Shown in pieces: positions 10,835 through 22,984 of a stretch of 64,000 nucleotides of DNA. The stretch's first letter is position 1, and each line of letters opens with the position of its first letter. The position numbers were made by a program, and so were the translations under genes. Source of the stretch: Dasypus novemcinctus (lineage: Eukaryota > Chordata > Mammalia > Cingulata > Dasypodidae); contig NC_080679.1 of NCBI RefSeq assembly GCF_030445035.2, positions 118,517,992 to 118,581,991 on the forward strand. The letters run 5' to 3'. Under the pieces are notes generated by a model that saw nothing but the letters and a program-made list of their open reading frames with translations, ran no database searches and was not told the DNA's origin.

Positions 10835-10985
10835 ATGTACTTGCTGTGTGGCCTTGGGCAAGTTACTGAACTTCTCTCAGCCTCAGTTTCCTCATTTGAG
10901 AAACGGGGACCACAAAGTCTTCCCCAGAGATTTGTGATAAAGAACAAATAAGATAATTTAAAAGTGGTCCCAGATCTGGCATTTA
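10835..10985 (+). mobile_element. MIR
   Basis: Classic MIR core: 'tgtggccttgggcaagttac', then 'cctcagtttcctcatttg'. Confidence 0.85.
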
Positions 10986-11065
10986 AAAAATAGCCATTCC
11001 AAGCTCTCTCTGTTTAATACACTCTGCTTGCAGCCACTAGATTTATCTTTCCAAAACTTAATCTT

Positions 11066-11443
11066 TTTTTTTTGTCTTATTTAATTTATTTATTTCTCCC
11101 TACCCCCTCGTTGTTTGCACGTAACCATATCTGTTTGTCTTCCTTGTTTCTTTAAGAGGTACAGGGAACCAAACCTGGGACCTCTGATGTGGGAGAGAGG
11201 CGCCTAATCACTTGAGCCACCTCCATTTCCTGCTTTGTTGTGTCTCTCATTATGCTTTTCTTCTTGTGTCTCTTGTTGTGTCATCTTGTTGCACCAGCTC
11301 ATCACGCCAGCCTGTCGCATTCAGCCCTTCACGTCAGCTCGCTGAGTTGCTCATCTTCCCTAGGAGGCCCTGGGAACTGAATCATGGACCTCCCATGTGG
11401 TAGGCAGGAGCTCAATCACTTGAGCCACATCTGCTTCCCCCAG
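11066..11443 (-). mobile_element. DAS-type SINE with TSD
   Basis: Minus-strand copy with two tRNA-like units. The head at the right end reads 'gggggaagcagatgtggctc' and the tail lies at 11066-11100. An 11-base TSD 'aacttaatctt' flanks it at 11055-11065 and 11444-11454. Confidence 0.9.
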
Positions 11444-11619
11444 AACTTAATCTTATCTCTCCCTTGTTTGAACATTTTTAGTTTCCTGTAGCCTAGGGGA
11501 TGGAGTCTGCAGCAGTTAGGACCTCACAGGAAAGAGAGGGTACTCTAAGGGATGGAGGACGAGCGGGAGAGGAAGAAGGCAGGCAGGGAGTTCTGAGAGG
11601 GTGGGGCAGGGACATAGTT

Positions 11620-11935
11620 CCCCAGGCCCTCCCCAGGCTGTTGGGATCCAGAAGCTTCCCAAGGACAGGATCCCTGAGCTGAGATCTGAAGGTTGAGTCT
11701 GCGCAAGGATGGGTGGAGGGAGTAGGAGATAGGGAGAATATTCCAGGCCTTCAGGAGGGAGCCTGTGGGGAAGACGGTCCGTGAGCAGCTGGTACAAGTG
11801 GAGAGCAGGGGGCAGGCAGGTGAGAGGATGCTGCCCAAGGTCAGGGGCCATCCAGCACCCAGCGCCTGGCAGGCCAGGAAAAGGATTCTGGACTTTATGG
11901 TAAGAGCCCTGGGCCGTCACTGGAGAGTTCTAAGC
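11620..11935 (+). mobile_element. L2 fragment
   Basis: Ordered L2 motifs: 'gctgagatctgaaggttgag', 'gaatattccaggccttcag', 'gaaaaggattctggacttta'. The last corresponds to the 'ggactttggcttttac' region of L2. Confidence 0.65.
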
Positions 11936-12760
11936 TATTGCTTGTTTGTGCATTCATGTCTCTTACTGGGACAGAGCCACCTCCATATTCTTTATAGTAT
12001 GCACAATAGGTGCTCAAGCAAATGCAATTGCAAATGAGAGTTGGAGGAAAAGAATTCTGGTTGTTGAATTTTCTAATTGTTTGGGTGAGAGTTCACTGTG
12101 GTTTCACTGCAATCTGCCAGCCAAGTGTCTGTGGACTCACGCAAAATCCACAGTAGGAGTGGATTTTGCTCTTCAGGAACACACAGATGTAACTGAAAAA
12201 GCCTGCATTCTCTAGAGTGAGAACGCTCATGCCTCTCGAGAGACCCAGACAAGGCTTGTTTGAACCTGAGTCTGGGGACCAGGGAGCTGATGCGGACTAT
12301 GCAGGGTCTTGGGTCTCCATGGAGACAGGCAGATTCTGGGAAAGTTTCCTTCTCTGGGAGAAAGGCAGTGTTGGCTGCTTCACTTCCTCTGGGCACAGGA
12401 GGAATGCAAGATTCATGAAGCAGCTGTCTTGCGATTCTCTCCAGGCACCGGGCCATTTTGCACCGTTTTTGATTTCTTCATCTCCTGCCTCCCGCCGTCC
12501 CTCCTGCGGAGTTTTCGGCACTCTCGTATCCAGGTGTCCGGCTGCCTCCACCAAGGATGAGGCTCATAATGGGAGACACAAATCTTAGATCTGAGAACCA
12601 TGTTTCTGGTTCATCCTTGTTCTCTCAAGGCCTGGGATGACACCTAATGCAAAGCGATTGCTCACTGCGTATTTCACACACATACACACCAGAGAAGTGT
12701 CAAGAACGGAAAGGAATGGTAGCTAAGTTCCCAGGTGGTCCTCTTAGAGCTGGGAAACAA
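11936..12760. other. Unannotated sequence
   Basis: No repeat that I can name. Overlapping open frames at 12073-12600 on both strands have no recognisable homology. Confidence 0.4.
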
Positions 12761-12765
12761 AACAG

Positions 12766-12892
12766 CATAGATCAGGCTTCGCTAGGGGTCTTGTTAAAAT
12801 GCAGCTTCTGATTCGGCTGGGCTGGGGCAGAACCGAAGTTCTGTGTTTCTAACATGCTCCTGGCTGATGCCCATGTGACCCACACATAGGGT
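12766..12892 (+). mobile_element. MER5A-like hAT fragment
   Basis: 'cttgttaaaatgcagcttct', 'gattcggctgggctggggc' and 'tgtttctaacatgctcctgg' follow the MER5A consensus order. The termini are lost. Confidence 0.6.
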
Positions 12893-13091
12893 AGTCAGGA
12901 AATAAATAAAGCGGCTGGCTAAGCAGCCAAATTTGGAGAAAGGGAGATCATCACTCACAAAGTTGTATAGATGAGTAGCCCACCCAGCCCACCTATAAGA
13001 TAAACATGCAAGTTTGAGTTTACATGCCAAAGATTCAATTCTTTGGCCTGGGTTTGGAAATTTCATGAATGAAATGCGTGTGCATACATAC

Positions 13092-13505
13092 CATTGAGGG
13101 TTGAGTTATGTCCTCCCCAAAAGATATGTTCAAGTCCTAAGGCCTGGTCCTAGGAGGGTGACCCTACTTGGAAATGGGATCTTTGAAGATGAGGACAAAC
13201 TGGATTAGGGTGGGCCCATTTCCAGTATGACTTACAAGGAGAGGAAATTTAGACACAGAGAGGCAGAGACAGAGAGAGGGGAGAGCGCCATGTGACAGGG
13301 ATGTGTATTGATGTCCAGCCACCGCCAGAATCTAGAAGAGCCATGGAACAGATCCTTCCTACAGACTCTGAAGGAAGTGCAGCCTTGCCAACACCTTGAT
13401 TTTGAACGTCTAGTCTCCAGAACTGTGAAATAATACATTTCTGTTGTTTTAAGCTGCCCATTCTGTAGTCCTTCAGCACAGCAGCAGCTCTGGCAAACTA
13501 AGACA
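13092..13505 (+). mobile_element. MaLR-type LTR (MLT1-like)
   Basis: Begins 'ttgagggttgagttatgtcc', passes 'tattcc'-like and 'ggaaatttagacacagag', then 'caacaccttgattttgaacg', and ends 'ctggcaaactaagaca'. This order is diagnostic of an MLT1-like LTR in sense. Only the LTR is present. Confidence 0.8.
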
Positions 13506-14019
13506 CATACCAACATGGAGTGTCATCTCCACGCCAAAGAGATCTGGTGTGGTGCCGACAAGTCAAAATAGCACATAATTCCAAGAAATTTTGTAACTCT
13601 ATGTATTTTTTGATCTTCCCTTCATGCACTTATTCAGTAAGCATTGTGGAATACTTACCATGTGGGGAATGCAATGTCCTCTCCCCCAGAAACTTATCCT
13701 CCATGAGGGACAGCATGCGAAATCCTGTGACCAGTGAACCAACAAGGAGAGAGCAAGAACTGAAAAATCAGAATATCAGGGGGAGTTCGTGAGTGTAGAC
13801 GTGATTGGTTGGAATTAAATTCATCAAAATCTTAACCCTGGTTAAAGGGATATTGCACAGTGGCATGGAAGTGGGCGAGGCCTATTTGGGCTGGGGCATG
13901 GTGGGTCCTCCTATTCTTCCTGAAATCATACTTAATATTTAACCGGGGCTTAAAAATCGTTTTATTGTTTTCAACCCTTTTCAAGCCAAATGTTTGACAT
14001 AGGCAGTAAGCGGAGGTTC
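13506..14019. other. Unannotated sequence
   Basis: Nothing recognised. 'ttgtggaatacttaccatgt' near 13645 may be a short L2 relic. Confidence 0.35.
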
Positions 14020-14580
14020 CATAAAGACCAGCCACGCTATTGGCGGGTTGGGGGTGGAGTCACCTGTGGGGTGGGAGGCGCTGGAGATGGCGCTCAGCCA
14101 CGCGGGTGTCAATTCAGTCAATCATTCCTATGTAATGAGACTCCAGTGAAAACTGTGCACACCAGAGCCTCCCTGAAGGCTTTGAAGATTCCACATGGCT
14201 GTGCCAGGACGGGCATCTGTTCTGATTTCACGTGGAGAGGGAATGGAGCATTGCATTGGGGACCCTCCCTGAGCTCGCCCTCAGTGTCTCTCCTTTTAGC
14301 TTCTGGTTTGTACCCTTTCCTGCTGTAACAAAACTATCATGCCAAGTATAGTGCGTCCCTGAGTCCTGTGAGTCATTCTAGAGAATGATCGGACCTGAGG
14401 GAGTGGAGCAAATCCCCAGATTTGTAGCCAGTTGGTCAGAAGTTGGGGTGGCCCTGGGAACCGCTGTGCTTGGAGCTGGTGTCTGACATGGTTGTGCTCT
14501 TAGTGCCAAGTCATTAGTCAGAATTGGACTGCACTGTAGTTGGTGTCGGGGGTTACTGTACCCCACTACACCTTATCCTC
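14020..14580 (+). repeat. Probable ancient LTR-like interspersed repeat
   Basis: 'tcaatcattcctatgtaatg' at about 14118 and 'tgtgagtcattctagagaat' at about 14369 match a common eutherian interspersed repeat whose name I cannot give safely. The order of motifs resembles an LTR. A search against a repeat library would name it. Confidence 0.45.
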
Positions 14581-14604
14581 TAACCTTTGGGATCCTCACT
14601 GTAC

Positions 14605-15000
14605 TGGGTTGTGTTGTGTCTCCCGATAAGACATGTTGAAGTCCTAACCACCAGGACATCAGAGTGTGACCTTGTTAGGAAATGGGGTCGTTGCTGATGG
14701 CATTGCTGAAGATGAGCTCACGCTGGAATAGGACAGGCCTTAATCTAATATGACTGGAATCCTTATAAGAAGAGGAGAAGAGTCCCAGACATGTACCAGA
14801 TAGAGGAGGGCCAAGATGGCGGGCAAACCACCAGAAGGTGGAGAAGGCAAGGGCGAGCCACTCCTACAGGTTTCAGAGGGAGTGTCCTCCTGCCAACACC
14901 TTGATGCCAGACGCCTGTGAGACAACAGGCTTCTGTTGTTCGAAGCTGCCATTTTGTGGAACTTTGTTACAGCAGCCCTAGGAGTCTAAGGCACTCAGTT
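14605..15000 (+). mobile_element. MaLR-type LTR (MLT1-like)
   Basis: 'gttgtgttgtgtctcccgat', 'catgttgaagtcctaaccac', 'tatgactggaatccttataa' and 'caacaccttgatgccagacg', ending 'ggagtctaaggcac'. Sense-strand MLT1-like LTR with point decay. Confidence 0.8.
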
Positions 15001-15234
15001 AATGGGGAAAACAGCATTGGCTTGAGCATTTTCCTCTATGAACTCTCAAGAACAGTTGAAGTTTGGGGTGAGGAATTTGTTTTAAAGGAGAAGACTCATA
15101 GGGCAGGAAGACTCATATGGCGTATGCTTATTTCTTGCCCACTCAGAAGTCATTTAAACCCCTTTTCCCTCTTGCTCTAGAGGCCAGAGTACCAAATACT
15201 TGCTAGGGGAGGTGGTTGTTCAAGCCAGGTCTTG

Positions 15235-15900
15235 CCCATTCATCCTTTCATGCTTTCATGCGTTATTCAACAAATAGTATGTGAATGTCTAGTATATTCC
15301 AGCCACTCTTCCGGTCACTGGGGACACAGACAAAACTGATAAAAGGCATGTATGTTAGATAATGGTATGCAAGAATAAAATAAAACAAAACAATGAAAGG
15401 AATGGGAGAAGGGGAGCTGGAGTTGTGAATAGGGATGGTCAGGGAAGTCTCACTATGAAGTTGAAACGTGAGCCAAGGCTGAAGGAGTTGAGGGAGCAAA
15501 CCACGTGGTTATGGAGAGGAAGAGCAAGCCAGGGAATGGAAGCAGCAAGTGTGAACACCTTGGAGGGGCATCATACCTGGGGTCACTTTAAACAGCGGGG
15601 ACCAGGGAAGCTGGAGGGGAGTGAGCAGCGACTGGGCAGCCGCGGTGAGGTGGGAGAGGAAACGAGGTGGCCGCATCCTGTAGACTTTCTCAGCTGCTCC
15701 GAGGAGTTTGGGTTTTACTCTTCAGGTCACGGTTAAGCCACTGGAGGGGTTTGGAGCAGAGTTGTTCCAGGATCTGATTTACCTTAAATGTGCTCACATA
15801 TTGAGAAAAGACTGAATGGGAGCAAGGAGAAGAGGGAGGCAGACACGCTCGAAGTCATGGCGAGAGATGACGGCGGGAGTGGTGGTGAGCCGAGGTCAGC
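15235..15900 (+). mobile_element. L2, long 3' fragment
   Basis: About 650 bases follow the L2 order: 'ttattcaacaaatagtatgt', 'cactggggacacagacaaaa', 'ggtcagggaagtctcactat', 'gaaggagttgagggagcaaa', 'gtttgggttttactcttcag'. The internal open frame at 15362-15736 is a by-product. Confidence 0.75.
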
Positions 15901-16839
15901 TGGAGGCTTTTGGAAAGAGTTTTTGCCTTCCGAATGAAAAAGAGGCCAACCACGGTCAGGTGATCCTTCTCCTTTCCCCCTTTTCTCTTCTTTATGATTG
16001 AACATGGATGCGGTAACTAAAATGGTAGCAGCTGTTTGGACTCAGAAAAAGCTGGAAAAACATGCAGATACCTTGACCAGGCATTGTCCAGCCCCTAAGC
16101 CAAGGCCAGCGGTTGTCCTAGGGTCTGTGAAAGAGCAGAGCCTTGTCTGGGCACCTTCCGCAGTCAGGTTCTTGTTGCTCGCGGCTGAAGGCACCTCCAG
16201 CGACGTGGCGTCCTCGGCGGCTGCCTTCCTCTCCTGAACCTCTTCGCCAGGAGCACACAGCGAGGCTCAGAGCTGTTCACAGCCGCTCCTAGAGAAGAGA
16301 GAGGCTCCAGTGTGACTGCAGGAGGGAAGGGGTCGAGAGCACATTCTCTCTTCATCCCTGGTCATCCGAGCTAATCTCCAAATGGACAAAGAAATCAATT
16401 CAAGTTATAAATTTGGCTTATTCAACAGACCGACTAAATGGCTGGAAACAATTCCCCAAATAGTGGATTCCATTGGATAATTGAAATTATGCAAGACCCT
16501 GGACATTGTCCAACAAATAAAATATGTCTGAAAATCTATTACGGATATGTCTGCAAAAATCATTTGATAAAGCCCAATTCAGCAATGAGAAAGAAATGAC
16601 ATGTCTGTTTTTGCTGTTCTTCCCTTTGGGAAGGAGCACATTACTATCCATTTCATGAACAAATGGAACTTGCCCATTTTGGAATAAGTGATGCTCCAGG
16701 TTCTAACCATGATGCTTAGGCCATTTTATCACGATTCTGCATGGAAAAGGAGACAATTCCGTCACTCAGCACTGCTCAAGTGTATCTGTCATTTTGTCTG
16801 ATCAATGGGGGTTTTTGGAACCTGCGTTTTCTGCCTGTA
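15901..16839. other. Unique block; 16380-16790 possible conserved non-coding
   Basis: 16140-16260 has clustered CpG ('ctcgcggctg', 'gcgacgtggcgtcctcggcg'). 16380-16790 is repeat-free, AT-rich and even in texture, the look of conserved non-coding DNA, but no alignment was possible. No exon recognised. Confidence 0.3.
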
Positions 16840-17095
16840 ATCTTTTAAAAAGTATGTAATAAACTTTATTTTTAAAGCGGTTTTAGATGACAGAAAAGTT
16901 ACATAGAAAGCATAATGATCCCCAAGTACCCCGTCTCCTCCCCCTCCCATATCTTCCCCTGTTAATAACATCTTACAATAGTGGTACATTTGATACAAAC
17001 GATGAATAAATATTGAAGCATTGCTACTAACCAAGGTCTATGGTTTACATTGTGGTTTGCATTTAATTCCACCGTCCTAAAAAGGCCCTATGTTC
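16840..17095 (-). mobile_element. L1 3'-region fragment
   Basis: Reverse-complement L1 text: 'aaactttatttttaaagcgg', 'aatagtggtacatttgatac', 'ggtctatggtttacattgtg'. Confidence 0.65.
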
Positions 17096-18099
17096 TACCT
17101 ATTATTCCCTTCCTCTCCCCTCAGAATCTGCCTGTGATCTTAAGTGAGAAACAATTTTAATAACTTTACTCTGAGATTTCGGACCTGGTTCAGAACGCTT
17201 TGGGGGAGAGAACTGTTCACAGGAATCGCTGACTTCTATTTTCATCTCATCCTGAGCAGCAGGGGACAGAGAAGAAAGTCTCACCAAAGAAAAAGCTAGA
17301 AAGTTGACCAAAGGAATGTGATGCTTTTGAGTTATGAACCTAAAAGACTTTCTGAGTAATTTCTTTCCAGCGTTAAGCAGGTTTGTGAGTTGGCTTCAGA
17401 AGTTGGCCGGAGTTCGGCTCCCTCATCCGGTTCAAAGCAGCTTACTGGACACTTCTTTAAATTAGGGCTGCGTGGCTTAGAGCCAAGATCCTTTTGCTTC
17501 GGTCTCCTCTTTTTCAAACCCATTGCTTTTTGTACAGGGTGCTGGCCTGGGTTTTGCCAAATGCCTAGCAGCAGCGCAGGAGCTATCATTTGCGCTCACC
17601 AGATGGGGGTCCTCATTTATGTGGTCCTGGGCCTGCCCCATTTCCCTCCAATCAGAGGTGATTCTTTTACTGAAAAGTTAGGGTGGGAAAGACACACAGC
17701 ATCTCCTCACACTCAGTCCAGACCTCCTCCCAATTGAGAAATAGCAAAGCCTCTACCCCAATGCTGGAAAAAAGCCATTGCCTCTGCCTCTACATTAAAA
17801 CCGAAACGAAACAGAACAATCGATTGACCACATATTATCGTCTGCTGCATCAGGGGTGCCAGGGGGTGCTGAGACTACAACAGTGGCCAAAGTAGACAAA
17901 CAGGCTTGAAGCAAAGGCAAACGCTGCTTCCTCTGAACACAGAGGTACCTGCTGTTATCCTGTAAGCAAGGAAAGAGAGTTTGTTTAAACAAGACCAAGG
18001 TTCTTGCTTGGAGTGGGAACAAAGAGTGGAGAGGGAGATGAAAATGTTTGCTCTTTTCTTCCATGGTGAGAGCAAGCTCAGCAAAGATTAGAAAGAGGG
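17096..18099. other. Unannotated sequence
   Basis: No repeat or gene recognised across 1 kb. Open frames on both strands (17332-17737) overlap and have no recognisable motif. Confidence 0.4.
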
Positions 18100-18206
18100 G
18101 ACATCGGTAGTAGAGTTCAGCACTATCTGCCAGCCACTAGACCAGGTACACTGTATGTTTTAACTCATTTAAATCCTCAAAACAATCTAATGAGATAAAC
18201 TACTTG
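18100..18206 (-). mobile_element. MIR, left part of an interrupted copy
   Basis: Minus-orientation MIR or L2-type text ('gtatgttttaactcatttaa', 'aaaacaatctaatgagataa') stops at about 18206 and resumes at 18787 with 'ttctccccattttacagatg'. An L1 lies between. Confidence 0.6.
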
Positions 18207-18786
18207 TTTTTGGATAAAATTTAAATGTTTTCATTTTAAATTTTTAATAGCTTTATTGAGGCATAATTCATATACTGCATAATTCACTCCCTTAAAGGGT
18301 GCAATTCAATAGATTTTACTATATTCACAGAGTGGTGCTATCGTCACCAGTCAATTTCAGAATATTCTCATCACCTTCAACTCTCTCCCCATTGCCACAC
18401 CCAAGTCCTAAGCAACCACTGATCTGCTTTCTGTCTCTATAGATTTGCATAGCTGGATATGCCATATAAATGGAATCATACAGTATAGGGCCTTTGGAAA
18501 CTGACTTCTTTCACTTCATGTAATGCTCTTGAGGTTCAGCCATGTTGTAGCCTGTATCAGTACTTCATTCTTTTTTATTGCCCAATGATATTCCATTATA
18601 TGGATACACCATATTTTGTTTATCCATTCGCCAGTCGATGGGCCTTTGGGTTGCTTCCACTTCTGGCTATCATGAATTATACTGCTGTAAACATTTGGGT
18701 ACATGTTTTTTTTTTTTTAATGGATGTATGCTCTCATTTCTCTTGTGTATATGCCTAGAAGCAGAATTGCTAGGTCAGTAGCAACT
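18207..18786 (-). mobile_element. L1 3' end inserted in a MIR
   Basis: Reverse-complement L1: 'tagctttattgaggcataat', 'tttctgtctctatagatttg', 'attctttttattgcccaatg'. The minus frame at 18516-18704 contains 'IHIMEYHWAIKKNEVL', the L1 ORF2 terminal signature. No TSD is clear. Confidence 0.8.
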
Positions 18787-18925
18787 CTTATTCTCCCCAT
18801 TTTACAGATGAGGAAACTGAATCTTATAGAAGTTGAAGTACCGTGCCCGGGCTCACAGGCAACAAGTGCCGCCTCGGGATTCAGCGGCAGGCGGTCACCG
18901 GCGCTGAACCACTGCGTGGAGGGCA
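18787..18925 (-). mobile_element. MIR, right part of an interrupted copy
   Basis: 'ccccattttacagatgagga', then 'aactgaatcttatagaagtt' and 'ggctcacaggcaacaagtg', continue the MIR broken at 18206. The right end merges into a CpG-rich patch. Confidence 0.6.
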
Positions 18926-20035
18926 GCGGCGGCGGCTTGCGAGGCCGCTCAAGGCGTGCGGAACTGAGGTTCTCGCGGTGGCCTGAACCCTGCTCGTACC
19001 CAGGTGTGAGCTCCTTTTCCCCAGATTCCTCCCCCAATGCCTGACATCAATCCTTCCTCTTTCCCAGGCTCTCTGCAAGCAATGCCTGGGGTGCGTGGGT
19101 GGGGGTGGTGGACCGGGGAGTTGCCCTGAAGGGAGACGGTTGCCAAAGCAGCTTTTTCCCTCTCCCTTTTGTGTGATCCATGTATCTTTAAAAAAAAAAA
19201 AAAACTAATAAAATAAAAAACAAAGCAGCTTTTGTCCTGTTTGTAGCCAAGGGGTTACCTTGGCCTCTCATTAGCCAAGGGGAGCAGCGTCTCTGCCTGC
19301 GCACAGCTGCAGGGCCCCTCGCGGCCTTTCGTCTCCCTGGGGGGACTCAGAGGCAACTTGAAGGTAGGTTTACCCCCGTCCTGAATGGCGTCTGATAATC
19401 CCACTGTGTATTACTTAGTTTTCTGATATGGTCAGAGGGGATGGTAGTGGACACATCAGTCAAAGCAAGGCAGTAGCGGGGGGTGGGAAGGACCATTTGC
19501 CAACCCCTGCTGCAGTCGCCCGGGGGGTGGGGCTGCGGGTGGAGGGGCACTGAAATTGCCGGTATTTCTGCCCCGCCCAGGGAGGGGTCTCTTTCCCCGC
19601 CATACCTGTGCCCAACTCCTATTCTGATTTCAGAAGTTCCATAATCACAAATTTAATCTTTCATTCAAGCCTTCTTAGATGATCTTAAAAATCAATGGTG
19701 ATGATCTAATACAAAGAAAAACGTTTTATTATGATAGAACTATCCAGACTTTGTAATAAAAAAATCTATAAGGAACTTTTTTTTTTTTTCGGAACTTATT
19801 TTAGTTATACCATACATGTAAGCTTATGGGTAATTTCAAAAAATAACATTTTATTTTGAATTACATATGGAAGTGAGTGTGGGACGCCAAGATTTTAACT
19901 GCTTTGAGCACTTCTTAGTATACTTTAGATTTTAATTTGCACCTCGTTAAAATAGAAATATTCTGGGGGTAGTACGATTTAGCATTAGTTTTCCATTGCT
20001 GTGACAAACGATCAGTTTTAATGGCCTAACCCTAC
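18926..20035. other. GC-rich unique sequence
   Basis: 18840-18985 has dense CpG ('gcggcggcggcttgcgagg'). 19260-19600 is GC-rich but CpG-poorer. No exon was recognised. 19190-19230 carries an A-rich stretch that could be a retroposon tail. Confidence 0.35.
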
Positions 20036-20160
20036 ACCATTCATTAGCTTCGTGATTTGGGGCAAGTCATTTCCATTTCTGAGCCTCACCTTTCTCATCA
20101 GGAATGTGCAGGGTTGACTTGGAAATGTTTTCTAATGACCTTGTCAACTTTGACATTCTG
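20036..20160 (+). mobile_element. MIR fragment
   Basis: 'gatttggggcaagtcatttc' and 'tgagcctcacctttctcatc' match the MIR core. Confidence 0.75.
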
Positions 20161-20214
20161 AAACTGGGCCCCAAGATCCTAGCAGATTCTTGCTGGTTTC
20201 ACAGATGTTGGGCA

Positions 20215-20640
20215 TTCATTTCAAGGGCGAGCGATTGAAAGGCCTGGGAACGGCTTGTGAAACGCTCCTCCACTGCCCGTGCACCACTGAGGCCCCAGGG
20301 TGGCCGTGGCACACGATGGGGAGCTTTGCAAAACGTGGTTTACGGCAGCGGCCAGGCGGCGCACGGGGGGGCCAGGCTCCGCTTCCACAATTTAATGCGT
20401 TCAGGGCCCCTTACCCACCAAGCAGTCTCTGGACAGAACTCCCTATACCATTCGCCCGGGTTTGAGAACCGAAGCAAAAATCAAACGGGAACGAGGCCTT
20501 TTGCGTTTAGGAGCAGAGCAAGACCGACCGCCAGTAGTGCTGCGCGCCCAGGTCCCCTGCTTTCCTCCCTCGGGGAACTCAGTAAGATCGCGCGGCCCCA
20601 CCCTCTGAAGCTGGACCTGCCGCGTGATTATTTTTGTCAA
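20215..20640. promoter_or_regulatory. Possible CpG island
   Basis: About two dozen CpG dinucleotides in roughly 425 bases, GC near 60 percent by eye, against a CpG-poor background. Examples are 'cggcagcggccaggcggcg' (20344) and 'gatcgcgcggcc' (20586). This would meet usual island criteria narrowly. No first exon or known gene could be assigned. It may be a promoter, an exonised relic, or simply GC-rich DNA. Confidence 0.45.
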
Positions 20641-22359
20641 TGAAATGTGAGTGGAGGAGAAGTGAGACAGGTCTGGGTGGAAATCAGCTCAGAGCTGGTG
20701 TGTTGTTCCCTCCGGCCAAGACTTTTTCTTCTCCTAACCAGGCCGCCTGCTCCCTGCACCCCCCACCCCACCCACACCACCCGGAAACCAGCCCTGCCGC
20801 TGTGGGACTGCAGACAGAAACAACTAGGACTGCAGAAAAAGAGACAGCTTCAGACCCAAATCGTCCTCAGTATCAGTCCTGACCCCTCCTTGTCCCTCTC
20901 CCCCTGGCTTCTTGGACAGGAGAGGCTCCTACTCCTAACTGATAGTTCCTTATCACCCTCCTCCTGGCTCCCGGCCCTTAGGGACTCCAGGCGGCCGGAT
21001 TACCCCAAAGGGAAAATTAGAACCGAGCGGTCCAACTGCAACCTCAGTAAATCACACACCCATCCCAGCGGTCAGTTTCCGTTCCTGCCTTCCAGTCCAC
21101 CTTACCGCCAGCCCTTAAACGCCTGGCTGTCTTTTGCTCTGGGGAGCTGAGCTTACTCTCTCCGCTGTTACAGCAGCCCCTGAAGACAGTCCTCTGCCTG
21201 CTGAACATTGCCCGGCGCAGTTTTCCCACTGACACCTCCTGCAGTGACCATGCTGTGGTGGTGGGTAGGCAGCTCAGAAGTCAGCTGCCCTGGGGGTGCC
21301 AGGACTCACAGCAGATTTTCCATGAACACGTAAACCCATATATATATATATATACACATACCACACAATTCACCCATTAAAAGTAAACGATTGTTTTAAT
21401 GTAACATTTTGTGTGATTTAGCTGTCTTTAGAAAAAAATTTAATAAAAAATATTTAATGGAAGGAAAAAAAAAAGGATGCAATTGAATTTAAGCCATTGT
21501 TTTTTAAAGCTTCTGGGATTTGGGGTTGTTAGTTACTGCAGCATATCCTGACTGATATTATAAGAAATAGTCCACAAAATTAGGTAGAGATTGTGATCTG
21601 GAGAAAGATCACTTCACCAGCTGAGACAGGGGGGGAAAATGCCTTGATAATCCAAAAACGCAATCCTGGAAGAATGATTCTGATTTTTTCCCTTTCTGCT
21701 CCCTCCCAGGCTTGAAGGAGCTGGTGAACATTTAAAAGGCAGGCAGCAATAATCGCAAGGAGATAAAAAATTAACCTAGCTTCACAGATTGACCAGTCAA
21801 CCTCTGGGAAACTGAGAGTTGGCTGAATTTACAAGCCTGGTTTTCTAGAGAATTTTGTACAATATTGTCTAAAGTCTTTTCCTGGTCTTTCCTGTTCTCA
21901 TTTTAATTGGCTACAGGCAATAAATTTTGAAATTTTGTCTTTCAGCTGAATAACTTGGGATTTTCTTTGAATTATTATGATGTTTGGGCTAATGTGTTCT
22001 GACTATTTTCTCAGAAAACTGCTGCTGCTGCTTCTGACTCAGACTGATTTCCTGGAATATTCCTCTGAGGGGTATATCCTGGCTTTTGCTCTCTCTTTTC
22101 TTTCTCCATAGGAGGGCCTGTCACAAGCCAAATCAATCCACAATTTAAGATTTAGGACTTTACTTTATGGAAATTGAGCCTGCAAAGGCCTTCTCAGTAC
22201 TTCTCACTCTAGAAGGTAGTCATTCTCCCATCCCAGAGATGACATGTAGTTCAAAAGCACGTAGAAGTAAGTTAAGGAAAAATTCAAAGAAAAAAACCCA
22301 TTTGTTGGCTTGTTTGCTTTTTTTTTATATCAAGTACTAAAGGAACTCATTTTCTTTCT
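20641..22359. other. Unique sequence, no gene recognised
   Basis: An open frame at 20647-21150 (+, 167 codons) is Pro/Ser/Leu-rich with no recognisable domain, and I do not call it. 21337-21352 is a short (TA)n run with L1-like text after it. 21580-22100 is repeat-free and AT-rich. Confidence 0.35.
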
Positions 22360-22866
22360 TTTCCAAAAAATTATTTTTTGTATCAGTAACACACATGTGG
22401 TTCAAAGTTAACAAGGTGTAAGTGGATATGCAGTGAAAGACCTCCTCCCCTCCCCCACCTCCCACTCACTCAGCTCCCCTCCCCATGTGATTTACTTCTT
22501 ATGTACCTTTACAGTTACATAGTATACATCAGCAGGCACATCTCATATATTCTTCCTTCTCTCGTATAATCAGAAGCCTTCTATCTTCACTGTAATGCTC
22601 CTTGCCTTTTTTTTTTCCTTCCCCTGAATGATAAATCTATTTTGTGGCTCTTTCTACACCGGGACATAAAGAACTTTCTCATTCTTTTGAACTCCATTGT
22701 GTGTTTTTTTTAACCAAATCCCATGCTAGTGGACATTTAGGTTCTTTCCTATCTTTCCTTTTATGAACAATGCTGCAATGAATAACCTTTTTCCTAAGCC
22801 AGTTTGCTCCTGTTTGAGCCTATCTGGAAACAATTTCTAGCAGTGGAATGGCTGGGCCAGTGTATT
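22360..22866 (-). mobile_element. L1 3'-region fragment (old)
   Basis: Reverse-complement old L1: 'gtggttcaaagttaacaagg', 'ctagtggacatttaggttct', 'aacaatgctgcaatgaataa', 'ctagcagtggaatggctggg'. Confidence 0.7.
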
Positions 22867-22984
22867 AATTTAATGGTGAGTTTAAGGTATAACTGAGATC
22901 GCAGTGTGTTGAAAAACATACATAATGATCCTAAACCATAATGGTTCGGTGCCTAGCATGTACAATGGTAGAGCTTTATTGTTG

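Noticed and set aside
12073-12600. Opposing open frames of 83-127 codons
   Set aside because: Both strands are open over the same span with no conserved motif. Chance openness in moderately GC-rich DNA.
20647-21150. 167-codon plus-strand open frame
   Set aside because: Pro/Ser/Leu-rich, no domain, overlapping frames in other phases, no clear start context. Treated as chance in GC-rich DNA.
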